From Actinomycetota bacterium (lineage in GTDB: Bacteria > Actinomycetota > Thermoleophilia > Gaiellales > Gaiellaceae): a stretch of 40,164 nucleotides of DNA. The notes below the pieces were generated by a model. It was given only the letters and a program-made list of their open reading frames with translations, made no database searches and was not told where the DNA came from. Position numbers and translations under genes: made by a program. The stretch covers positions 1 to 40,164 of the forward strand of contig JACCXX010000053.1 in the NCBI GenBank assembly GCA_013696805.1. The letters are read 5' to 3'. Below are positions 16,167 through 24,767 of this stretch, one piece after another. Numbering within the stretch: position 1 is the first letter of the stretch; each line of letters starts with the position of its first letter.

Positions 16167-19043
16167 ATGGTTACTGATTCAAAAACCCTCCGCACGCTTC
16201 TCGCCGCCGCGCTCGGAACTGTCGTGTTCCTAGCCGCCGCGCCGGCGCACGCCGCCCTGAAGGCGCCGACTCCCCTCGAGCCCGGCTCCGGAGCAAGCGT
16301 CGATGCGCTGCCGGCGTTCTCCTGGAGCGCAGTCGCCGGCGCGGCCTCTTACGAGTTCCAGCTCGCGGCCGACCAGAACTTCAACGCCCCGGTCCTCGGG
16401 CGTGGTGAGGGCCAGTTCTCGACGCGAAACACCCGCGCGACGGTCAAGAAAACCGTACCCAACGGCACGTACTGGTGGCGCGTCCGGGCCGCCACGCAGA
16501 CCGGTAACACCTCGCCGTGGTCCGCGCCGCGCTCCCTTCGCAAGAGCTGGACCGGCGCTCCGAGCTCCCTGGCGCCGGCGCCAGGGTTTCCCTTCGCCTT
16601 CCCGAGCTCTCCGATGCGGGTCAACTGGTCGCCCGTCCCGTACGCCGCGAGCTATCTCTTCTCCCTCGCCAGCGATCCCGCTCTCGCCAACCTCGTCGAA
16701 GGTGCCGGCAAGCCGGTGAAGACCTGGGCGACGAACTACGTCCCCGAGTTCAACCTCCTGCCTCAGGGCACGTACTACTGGGGAGTCACCCCGCTCGACT
16801 CCCAGGGGAACCGTGGCGCCGCGTCCACCGTGGCGAGCTTCACGTGGTCGTGGCCGTCGACCACGTCTCCGGCCGTCACCGACCTCGTGTCCGCCGACGA
16901 GTACTTCGACCCGCAGTTCTCGTGGGGCCCGGTTGCTGGGGCAACGCGGTACGAGGTCGAGGTCAGCTCATCTCAGGACTTCGCCCCTGGCTCCAAGGTC
17001 TGCTGCGCGCAGACGACGATCTCGACGTCCTTGTCCCCGACGGTCGTGTTCCGAGACAACACCTATTACTGGCGTATCCGCGCCCTCGACGCCGTCGGCA
17101 ACTCGGGTGTCTGGAACCTCGGGCCGTCCTTCACGAAGACCTTCGACAAGGTGCCCCCGGTGACCGCGCCGAGCATCAAGAACCTGCACATGCGAGACAA
17201 CCAGGGTGACCCCGGCACCGACGTCGAACCCGCTACGCCCGGATACCAGACCGAGGTCCCGATCCTCGCCTGGGACCCGGTGCCCGGCGCCTCCAGCTAC
17301 TTCGTCGAGGTTGCGCCCTACGTCACGGGCATGTGCACCTGGGGCATCTCCGCCTGGCGGGTCACCACCTCGGTCCCCTTCTGGACTCCGCTCGGAAGCG
17401 GCTGGAACAATGTCAAGCCGTATCCCGATCCGATGGCCGTCGCGTATGACTTCGAGTCCCTCGACCTCAGCCAGCCGTACTGCGCGCGAGTCCGTGCGCG
17501 CGGCGAGCGCGACTCCGCTCTCGGCGAGGTATACGGAGACTTCACGTACCTCGACGACGGCACGGGCGCCGCCTTCGAGTTCACGAGCTACCCGGCCGGA
17601 AGCGCGTGCACCCCGTCCTGCAACGTCGGTTACCCGGGCGACGACGACTACACGCTGCCGATTCGCGGCGCGACGACGACTCGCACGCCGCTCTTCACCT
17701 GGCGCCCGCTCGCCGGCCGAGCCAGCTACTTCGTGCTCGTCGCCAAGGATCCGTCGTTCAGCAACATCGTCGACTACGGCTTCACCCAGGTGCCGGCCTA
17801 CGCGCCTCGCAGCCGGACCCGCGCGACCACGTACGCCGATGAGACGACGCTCTACTACTGGGCCGTCCTGCCGGCAGCGTCTTTCAACGGAAGCGGCGCT
17901 GTGGGCAACCCGCTCGCCGCAGCCGCCTCGAACTTCCAGAAGCGCTCGACTCCGTCCTCGCTCATGTCCCCCCCTGACGGTGCGCTGATGACCGAACAAC
18001 CGGTGTTCCGGTGGAGCTCGGTCGAAGGCGCCCGACGTTACCGTTTCCAGGTCGCGCAGGAGCCGACGTTCGCCGCCCTGCTCGAGGACGTGACCACCGC
18101 CTCGACGGCCTACACGCCCTTCACCACGCACCCTGCCGACACGACGCTCTACTGGCGGGTTCGCGCCGATGACGAGAACCTGATCGGCCTCACTTGGTCG
18201 TCTGTCCGCCAGTTCCAGCGCCGCCTCCCGACGCCTGTTCCAGCATCTGACAATGCCACGAGCGGCGACTTCACGCCTACTTGGATGTGGTCGCACGTCG
18301 AAGGCGCGTCGGGCTACACGTTCTCCATGGACGGTCCCGACGGCACCCACAAGGAATGGGCGAACCTGCGCCTACGGGCCGGAGCCTTTGTCTACCTGTT
18401 CGGCCCCGGGATCTGGCGCTGGCGAGTCCGTGCCGAGTTCCCCAAGGCGACGGGCTCAGTGACGGGTCCCTGGTCGTCGTTCAGTTCTTTCACGCGCACG
18501 CTCAGCGAGCCCGCCAACGTGCGGACGAGCCTCTCGGGCAACCACCTGCTCCTCTCGTGGGGCTGGAAGCTCGGCGCCAAGAACTTCCGCGTGCAGATCT
18601 CGCCGCGGCAGGACTTCACCACCTTGATCGAGGACGTGACGACCGACAACACGAGCTACGCGCCGCTTCTGCTCCACCCCACTTACGTCAACGGGGGCAG
18701 TCTCTACTGGCGCGTGGCAGCCATGGACGAGAACCGCAACGCCGGCGAGTTCGCCCCGCCGCAGAAGATCAACATCGCTCAGCGCCTGCGCATGGCGGCC
18801 ATGGGACAACCCCGGCGCAAGAAGCGGACCCTCGTTACCGTAATGGTCTCAAATCCTGTCCGGCGTCCGGTCGCCGCCGCCACCGTGCGCGTCTCCGGGG
18901 CCGGGATCCGCGCCCGCAGCGCGCGCACGAACCGCGCCGGCCGCGTCACGTTCAGGCTTCGCCCGACGAAGCGCGGCCGTCTGAGCTTCAGAGCGACGAA
19001 GGCCGGCTTCGCAGCGGGCAGCCTCTCGATCAGAATCCGCTAG
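16167..19043 (+). CDS. Secreted protein with about 8 divergent fibronectin-III-like repeats and a C-terminal Ig-like/carboxypeptidase-regulatory-like domain
   Basis: Signal peptide (LLAAALGTVVFLAAAPAHA); recurring P-x-FxW-xxVxGAxxYxF...F...TYYWRVRAxDxxGNxG pattern; C-terminus VTVMVSNPVRRPVAAATVRVSGAGI...TNRAGRVTFRLRPTKRGRLSFRATKAGF. Confidence 0.82.
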   Translation: MVTDSKTLRTLLAAALGTVVFLAAAPAHAALKAPTPLEPGSGASVDALPAFSWSAVAGAASYEFQLAADQNFNAPVLGRGEGQFSTRNTRATVKKTVPNGTYWWRVRAATQTGNTSPWSAPRSLRKSWTGAPSSLAPAPGFPFAFPSSPMRVNWSPVPYAASYLFSLASDPALANLVEGAGKPVKTWATNYVPEFNLLPQGTYYWGVTPLDSQGNRGAASTVASFTWSWPSTTSPAVTDLVSADEYFDPQFSWGPVAGATRYEVEVSSSQDFAPGSKVCCAQTTISTSLSPTVVFRDNTYYWRIRALDAVGNSGVWNLGPSFTKTFDKVPPVTAPSIKNLHMRDNQGDPGTDVEPATPGYQTEVPILAWDPVPGASSYFVEVAPYVTGMCTWGISAWRVTTSVPFWTPLGSGWNNVKPYPDPMAVAYDFESLDLSQPYCARVRARGERDSALGEVYGDFTYLDDGTGAAFEFTSYPAGSACTPSCNVGYPGDDDYTLPIRGATTTRTPLFTWRPLAGRASYFVLVAKDPSFSNIVDYGFTQVPAYAPRSRTRATTYADETTLYYWAVLPAASFNGSGAVGNPLAAAASNFQKRSTPSSLMSPPDGALMTEQPVFRWSSVEGARRYRFQVAQEPTFAALLEDVTTASTAYTPFTTHPADTTLYWRVRADDENLIGLTWSSVRQFQRRLPTPVPASDNATSGDFTPTWMWSHVEGASGYTFSMDGPDGTHKEWANLRLRAGAFVYLFGPGIWRWRVRAEFPKATGSVTGPWSSFSSFTRTLSEPANVRTSLSGNHLLLSWGWKLGAKNFRVQISPRQDFTTLIEDVTTDNTSYAPLLLHPTYVNGGSLYWRVAAMDENRNAGEFAPPQKINIAQRLRMAAMGQPRRKKRTLVTVMVSNPVRRPVAAATVRVSGAGIRARSARTNRAGRVTFRLRPTKRGRLSFRATKAGFAAGSLSIRIR

Positions 19044-19061
19044 CTCCGTAGAATCGGCAGC

Positions 19062-19994
19062 ATGGAGCGCGCGGTCAAAGCCGCTTGCGTCCAGGCCGAG
19101 CCAGTCGTGCTCGACCGTGGCGCCACGCTGGAGAAGCTCGAGCGGCTGACGGCCGAGGCTGCCGGCGAGGGCGCGGAGCTCGTTGTCTTCCCGGAGGCCT
19201 TCATCCCGGTCTATCCGTCCTCGACGTGGGCGAAGCACTTCGCCGGCTGGGCCGACGAGCGCTCGAAGGCGGCATTCGCCCGCATCGCGGAGGAGGCCGT
19301 GGCCGTCCCGGGTCCAGCGGCCGACCAGCTGGGCGCGACCGCAAAGTCACACGGCGTGTGGCTCGTCACGGGTGTCACCGAGATCGACCCCGAGCGCCCC
19401 GGCACCCTCTACAACACACTTCTCTACCACGCGCCGGACGGGAGCCTCGCCCTGCGCCACCGGAAACTCGTGCCGACGAACCACGAGCGGCTCGTCTGGG
19501 GGCCGGGCGACGGAAGCGGCCTGCGAGCGATCCAGACCGGCGTCGGCCGGCTGGGTGGGCTGATCTGCTGGGAGAACTACATGCCGCTGGCCCGGTTCGC
19601 GCTCTACGAGTCCGGAATCGAGGTCTACATCGCCGCAACGGCCGACGACGGCGACGCTTGGCAGTCGACCCTCATCCACATTGCCCGGGAGGCTCGCTCG
19701 TTCGTCGTCTCCCCAAGTCACTTCCAGCGCGCCTCCGCCTACCCCGACGATTTCCCGCTTCGAGAGGCACTGGACGGGCTCGACGTCCTCGGCCGGGGCG
19801 GCAGCGCGATCCTCGGGCCCGACGGCTCATACCTCGCTGGACCGCTCTACGACGAGGAGGGGATCCTCTACGCAGAGCTCGTGCCGGCGCGACTGCACGA
19901 GGAGCGGCAGCGCTTCGACGCCGCCGGCCACTACCACCGGCCCGACGTCTTTCAGCTGCGCGTGCGCGAGAATCGTCGCAATTCTGTTGCCTAG
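19062..19994 (+). CDS. Carbon-nitrogen hydrolase, nitrilase branch
   Basis: Glu-Lys-Cys triad context: FPEAFIPVYP, HRKLVPTNHERLVWGPGDGSGL, GLICWENYMPLARFALY. Confidence 0.88.
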   Translation: MERAVKAACVQAEPVVLDRGATLEKLERLTAEAAGEGAELVVFPEAFIPVYPSSTWAKHFAGWADERSKAAFARIAEEAVAVPGPAADQLGATAKSHGVWLVTGVTEIDPERPGTLYNTLLYHAPDGSLALRHRKLVPTNHERLVWGPGDGSGLRAIQTGVGRLGGLICWENYMPLARFALYESGIEVYIAATADDGDAWQSTLIHIAREARSFVVSPSHFQRASAYPDDFPLREALDGLDVLGRGGSAILGPDGSYLAGPLYDEEGILYAELVPARLHEERQRFDAAGHYHRPDVFQLRVRENRRNSVA

Positions 19995-20002
19995 TTAGGC
20001 AA
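19987..20002. promoter_or_regulatory. Perfect palindrome TTGCCTA-GT-TAGGCAA, candidate operator
   Basis: 7-bp perfect arms; overlaps the nitrilase stop codon and lies 24 bp upstream of the next ATG. Confidence 0.45.
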
Positions 20003-20025
20003 GTGATCGAACTAGTGTCGGGGGC

Positions 20026-20580
20026 ATGCGAATTGCCCTGATCCTGGCCGTCGCGCTCCTGCTCGCCCCGCCGGCGCACGCCCACTTCCGCAGTCATCTG
20101 TACTCGTTCAGCGACCCGGCGTGCAGTCGGATCAGCGATCCGATCGGCGCCGTCTTCTACGGGAACGGCGACGTGGCACGAGCGCGGGCACACGTGCAAC
20201 ACCACACGGGGTGGGGCGGAGTCGTCTTCACGAACACCCAGTGGTTCTACAGCCATGGCGCGTGCCGGGCCGAGAACGGCGAGAACTCGAACGGCTCCTG
20301 GTATGAGACGCGGTACCACATTCGCTTTCGCCAGACGCCCGATTGGGATTCCGGGCTGGGTTTCACCACTGAGGGCACGCCACACTACGAAGAGGCGGTT
20401 CGCTGCGGCCATGCGACGCGGAGCTTCGACGCGGCGCGGCGCCTCCTCACGGGCTATATGGCGCTGGGAGGACACGCCACCTGGTTCGAGTACTGGGGCA
20501 ACACGGCGATTCTCGTCCAGTGCGACGGACGCGCAGCCTGGAGCAACGGCTACGTACGGTTCTTCGCGGTCCCGCTCTGA
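20026..20580 (+). CDS. Secreted hypothetical protein, His-rich with 4 Cys in the mature chain
   Basis: Signal peptide MRIALILAVALLLAPPAHA followed by HFRSHLYSFSDPAC; no catalytic family recognised. Confidence 0.75.
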   Translation: MRIALILAVALLLAPPAHAHFRSHLYSFSDPACSRISDPIGAVFYGNGDVARARAHVQHHTGWGGVVFTNTQWFYSHGACRAENGENSNGSWYETRYHIRFRQTPDWDSGLGFTTEGTPHYEEAVRCGHATRSFDAARRLLTGYMALGGHATWFEYWGNTAILVQCDGRAAWSNGYVRFFAVPL

Positions 20581-21119
20581 TGCGCCGGGTTGCTCTCATC
20601 TCGGTCGCCGTCGCCCTCGTGGCCGGGTCGGCCGCGCTCGCAGGCGCCTCTCCTCGCCGCTCCGACGTGAATGGCAACTTCACGCTGGCGTGGGCGAAGG
20701 CGTTCGACGAGTTCCCTGTCTATTACCTCGGCGAGTCGTTTGACGGACTGCCGCTGTCGGCGATCTACAGGATCGACGACCGTCCGTTCCCTGGTGAGGC
20801 CGTGCGTCGCGACGATGTCACCTTCGTGTACGGGAGCTGCGTTGCCGAGCGCGGCTCCGGCTGCCTGCCGCCCCTGCAGGTCCAGAGCTGGTCGGCGTGC
20901 GAGCGACCTCGCGGTCTCTACCCGTACGCCGCGGACGAGACCTTCACGATGGATGGAAAGCCGGCGGCGATCTACGAGGAAGGCCGGCGGCTCGAGCTCG
21001 CTGCCGGGCGCACGACCGTCGTGCTCTACGCGAGCGATCCCAAGGAACTCAGGTCGGCTGCCGCGGCTCTGCGCCCGATCAACGAGCCCGGGGAGGAAAC
21101 GTGTAAGGCGCCGGGGTAA
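20580..21119 (+). CDS. Secreted hypothetical protein
   Basis: Stop/start overlap with the previous gene; signal peptide MRRVALISVAVALVAGSAALAGA; YGSCVAERGSGCLPPLQVQSWSACERP. Confidence 0.7.
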   Translation: MRRVALISVAVALVAGSAALAGASPRRSDVNGNFTLAWAKAFDEFPVYYLGESFDGLPLSAIYRIDDRPFPGEAVRRDDVTFVYGSCVAERGSGCLPPLQVQSWSACERPRGLYPYAADETFTMDGKPAAIYEEGRRLELAAGRTTVVLYASDPKELRSAAAALRPINEPGEETCKAPG

Positions 21120-21123
21120 GCTT

Positions 21124-21375
21124 GTGTTCTTGGTCGAGTTGGTCTTCATGATGCTCGTCCTGAAGCTCCCGCTGGTGTACCTGGGGCTGGTCTGCTGGTG
21201 GGCGATCAGGGCCGAACCGAAACCGCTCGAGCCTGTGCTGCTTCCGGTCGAGCCCGCCGAGCCCACAGGTCCCGCAGGGTGGCGGCGTGCATCCAGGCCC
21301 CGCCGCCCGGGCCCGCGAGGTGGGCCGGTCCGCGGCTACGCCCGCACCGAGCGGACGGCGGCCACTCTGCCGTGA
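21124..21375 (+). CDS. Small membrane protein
   Basis: GTG start; VFLVELVFMMLVLKLPLVYLGLVCWWAIRAEPKP TM segment then a Pro/Arg-rich tail. Confidence 0.5.
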   Translation: MFLVELVFMMLVLKLPLVYLGLVCWWAIRAEPKPLEPVLLPVEPAEPTGPAGWRRASRPRRPGPRGGPVRGYARTERTAATLP

Positions 21376-21650
21376 GCGCGTACGACGAGGAGCGGGTTCC
21401 TGTCGAGCGAACCCGGCCGGCGGAGGCCGTCGGTGGGTTTCTCGCGGCTGCCTCAATGGCCTTGAGCGCAGTTGCGATGGTGTATCGCCCGGTGCGGCTC
21501 GTGCCCTTCGCGCTCGTGATCGCGTTCGTCGCGGTCGGCCTCACTAGCGGGCGCCACGCACGACTGGCGGCGTTCGCAGTCGCGGTCGGCGCACTCGCCT
21601 GGCTCGTGGGGATGATCGTCGCCGTACTGACGGGCAAGCCGCTCTTCTGA
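21372..21650 (+). CDS. Small multi-TM membrane protein
   Basis: GTG start overlapping upstream stop; MSAYDEERVPVERTRPAEAVGGFLAAASMALSAVAMVYRPVRLVPFALVIAFVAVGL..., three hydrophobic segments. Confidence 0.6.
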   Translation: MSAYDEERVPVERTRPAEAVGGFLAAASMALSAVAMVYRPVRLVPFALVIAFVAVGLTSGRHARLAAFAVAVGALAWLVGMIVAVLTGKPLF

Positions 21651-21693
21651 CGCGGCCCTGGCCAAAGGGGCGTTCGCTGATAGAAAGAACCTC

Positions 21694-24579
21694 ATGAGCG
21701 TGCACGACGTCGATGGGATGAACGTCGGCTACGCCCGCGGCCTCCTCGAGGAGTACCTCGAGAACCCCGAGGCCGTTCCGGCCGAGTGGCGCGCGGTGTT
21801 CGAGAGTGGCGACAGTGACCTTCTGGAGTCGCTACCCGGCCTTGCGCGCCTGCTCGAGACGCTTCGGGCCGACGGCGACGGGGCAGCGCAGGTCAGTTCG
21901 CCGGCCGTCGAGGAGCCGGCGCCGGAGATCGAGCGCACCCCGGCACCGCCGACAGACGCCACCGACGACGAGTTGCTCGGCGCCGTGGCGGCCGCAATGG
22001 CGCTCATCAAAGCCCACCGCACGCATGGACACCTCGCGGCGCGGCTCGACCCGTTGGGCTCCGAGCCCGTGGGCGACCCTGCGCTCGAGCCCGAGCTCCT
22101 CGTCCCAAAGCTGACCCCCGAGCTCCAGGCCCGCGTACCCGCGTCGGTTCTCCGCGTCGGGATCCTGGGCGAGACGCTGGCCGACATCCTGCCCCATCTG
22201 CGCGAGACCTACTGCGGGACGATGACCTATGAGATCGAGCACATCTCCGACCATCAAGAGCGCGTCTGGTTGCGGCAGGCGATCGAGTCGGGCCGGTATC
22301 GCACCCCTCTCACGGCCGACGAGAAGAAGCGGATGCTCGCGCGGCTGACCGAGGTCGAAGGCTTCGAGCACTATCTGCGCCGCGCCTTCCTCGGGCAGAA
22401 GCAATTCTCCATCGAAGGGCTCGACGTCATGGTGCCGATGCTCGACGAGTCGCTGGGCCTCGCTGCGGAGGCCGGGGCACACGAGGTCGTGATCGGCATG
22501 GCACATCGTGGGCGCCTGAACGTCCTCGCGCACATCATCGGCAGGCCGTACGAGGAGCTCCTGCGCGAGTTCGAGGGCGAGCGGACGATCGAGGCCGTCT
22601 CCGCGACGGCCGAGGGCGCGAGTGGGGACGTCAAGTACCACCTCGGTGCGGTCGGGCGCCGCCCGACGAGTGCCGGGGAGCTCACGGTCTCGCTCGCCGC
22701 CAACCCCAGCCACCTCGAGGCGGTCGACCCCGTCGTCGAAGGCATCACGCGCGCGGAGCAGACCGATCGCGCCGTCCCGGCGGCCCCTCACGATCCGTGC
22801 ATAGCCCTGCCCGTCCTCATCCACGGCGACGCATCGTTCCCGGGCCAGGGAGTCGTCGCGGAGACGCTGAACCTGCAGGGCCTCGTGGGGTACACGACCG
22901 GCGGCACGCTGCATGTGATCGCCAACAACCAGGTTGGCTTCACGACCGATCCGGCAGACGGGCGCTCGACCCGCTACTCGAGCGACCTCGCCAAGGGGTT
23001 CGACATCCCGATCATCCACGTCAACGCCGACGACCCGCAGGCCGCCATCTGGGCGATTCGTCTCGCGCTTGCGTTCCGCCGGCGCTTCGGCCGCGATGTC
23101 GTCGTCGATCTCGTCGGCTACCGGCGGCATGGCCACAACGAGGGTGACGAAGCGGCGTTCACGCAGCCTCTGATGGCCCAGCAGATCGCCGAGCAGCCAT
23201 CTGTCCGAGACCAGTTCGTCGAGGCGCTCGTCGCCGAGGGGACAACCACGCGTGAGGAAGCGGAGCGGTTGGCCGCCGAACAGCAAACGCGGCTCCGGTC
23301 TGCCCACGAGACCCTGAAGACGACCTTCGGCGCCCCGTCGGCCGATGCAGGCGACCGCACGCCCGAAGCGGCGGACGCACGGGTGGTGACCGCTGTTCCT
23401 GCCGAGCGTCTGCGGCAGTTGAACGCCGAGCTCGTCAGCACACCCGAGGGCTTTACCGTCAATCCCAAGCTCGGGAAACAGCTGCAGCGCCGCGTGGAGG
23501 CTCTGGACGCGGGCGGCATCGATTGGGGCCAAGCTGAGGCGCTCGCATTCGCGGCGCTGCTCGTCGAAGGCATCTCCGTCCGGCTCACCGGCCAGGACAC
23601 GGAACGCGGCACGTTCTCGCACCGTCACCTCGTCCTCCACGACGTCGTCACCGGTGCGCAGTACGCCCCCGTCAGGCACCTCTCCCAGGCTCAGGCCTCG
23701 TTCGAGCTCCACAACTCGCCGCTCTCCGAGTATGCGACGCTCGGCTTCGAGTACGGCTACTCGATCGCGGCGCCGGAAGCACTCGTGCTCTGGGAGGCGC
23801 AGTTCGGAGACTTCGTCAACGGGGCGCAGATCGTGATCGACCAGTTCCTCGTCTCCGGCCTGCCGAAGTGGAGACAGAGCTCACGGCTGACACTCCTGCT
23901 GCCGCACGGCTACGAGGGGAACGGGCCCGAGCACTCGAGTGCGAGGCTCGAGAGATTCCTCCAACTCGCGGCGCAGGAGAACATCCGCATCGTCAACGCG
24001 ACGACTGCGGCCCAGTACTTCCACCTGCTTCGCCGGCAGGCGCTCGATCCCAGCGCCCGACCTCTCGTCGTGATGACCCCGAAAGGGCTCCTGAGACTGA
24101 AGGACGCCGCCTCGACCCTGGCCGACCTTTCCTCGGGCTCGTTTGCTCCGGCACTCGACGATCCGAACGCAGACCGTGAGCGGGTTCGCCGCCTCGTCGT
24201 CGTCTCCGGAAAGCTCTACTACGACATCGTCGGCCACGAGGCGCGTGCCGCCGCCAAGGCGGCGGCGGTCGCCCGGATCGAGCAGCTCTACCCGTTTCCC
24301 GTCGGCGCAACGGAGGCTCTCGTCGCCTCGTACCCAGGGCTGGAGGAGGTCGTCTGGGCCCAGGAGGAGCCACAAAACATGGGCGCCTGGCGCGCGATCC
24401 GGCACCGGCTCGAAGAGGCTGTCGGCGACCTACCGCTCCGCTACATCGGGCGACCCTGGCGCGCCAGCACTAGTGAGGGCTATCCCACCGCCCATCAACG
24501 CATGCAGGACCGGATCGTCCGCGAGGCGCTCGAGGTGCCCGACACCTTGCCGGTGTCAGACACTGCCGAACAGACCTAG
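21694..24579 (+). CDS. sucA: 2-oxoglutarate dehydrogenase E1 component
   Basis: N-terminal YLENPEAVPAEWRAVFE; GMAHRGRLNVLAHI, SLAANPSHLEAVDPVVEG, HGDASFPGQGVVAETLNL, VGYRRHGHNEGDEAAFTQPLM, LLPHGYEGNGPEHSSARLERFLQL. Confidence 0.96.
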   Translation: MSVHDVDGMNVGYARGLLEEYLENPEAVPAEWRAVFESGDSDLLESLPGLARLLETLRADGDGAAQVSSPAVEEPAPEIERTPAPPTDATDDELLGAVAAAMALIKAHRTHGHLAARLDPLGSEPVGDPALEPELLVPKLTPELQARVPASVLRVGILGETLADILPHLRETYCGTMTYEIEHISDHQERVWLRQAIESGRYRTPLTADEKKRMLARLTEVEGFEHYLRRAFLGQKQFSIEGLDVMVPMLDESLGLAAEAGAHEVVIGMAHRGRLNVLAHIIGRPYEELLREFEGERTIEAVSATAEGASGDVKYHLGAVGRRPTSAGELTVSLAANPSHLEAVDPVVEGITRAEQTDRAVPAAPHDPCIALPVLIHGDASFPGQGVVAETLNLQGLVGYTTGGTLHVIANNQVGFTTDPADGRSTRYSSDLAKGFDIPIIHVNADDPQAAIWAIRLALAFRRRFGRDVVVDLVGYRRHGHNEGDEAAFTQPLMAQQIAEQPSVRDQFVEALVAEGTTTREEAERLAAEQQTRLRSAHETLKTTFGAPSADAGDRTPEAADARVVTAVPAERLRQLNAELVSTPEGFTVNPKLGKQLQRRVEALDAGGIDWGQAEALAFAALLVEGISVRLTGQDTERGTFSHRHLVLHDVVTGAQYAPVRHLSQAQASFELHNSPLSEYATLGFEYGYSIAAPEALVLWEAQFGDFVNGAQIVIDQFLVSGLPKWRQSSRLTLLLPHGYEGNGPEHSSARLERFLQLAAQENIRIVNATTAAQYFHLLRRQALDPSARPLVVMTPKGLLRLKDAASTLADLSSGSFAPALDDPNADRERVRRLVVVSGKLYYDIVGHEARAAAKAAAVARIEQLYPFPVGATEALVASYPGLEEVVWAQEEPQNMGAWRAIRHRLEEAVGDLPLRYIGRPWRASTSEGYPTAHQRMQDRIVREALEVPDTLPVSDTAEQT

Positions 24580-24758
24580 CGGCGCCCGCTGGTGCGGCGT
24601 TGGCGTGCCGCTCTGGCCAGTCTCGGGCCGTGCCTGCGCGCCTCGGCGAGGATGCGCTTGCGGTGCTTCGGCGGAATCCGCCGCCAGATGTCGACCGCGG
24701 TCAGGACGAGCCCGAAGGGGCCCATGCGTCGATAGACGAGATGGCGTAGGCGCGGCAC
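24576..24758 (-). CDS. Small basic hypothetical protein (60 aa)
   Basis: MPRLRHLVYRRMGPFGLVLTAVDIWRRIPPKHRKRILAEARRHGPRLARAARQRRTSGRR; convergent with sucA, sharing CTAG as overlapping stops. Confidence 0.55.
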   Translation of the reverse strand: MPRLRHLVYRRMGPFGLVLTAVDIWRRIPPKHRKRILAEARRHGPRLARAARQRRTSGRR

Positions 24759-24767
24759 GCGCCCATC

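Noticed and set aside
16968-18350. 460-aa minus-strand ORF
   Set aside because: Antisense to the FN3-like repeat protein, which has a signal peptide and coherent repeats.
19085-20041. 318-aa plus-strand ORF in another frame of the nitrilase gene
   Set aside because: Arg/Ala/Gly-rich out-of-frame translation; the overlapping frame has the nitrilase catalytic motifs.
21832-23712. 626-aa minus-strand ORF
   Set aside because: Antisense to sucA, which carries strong family motifs.
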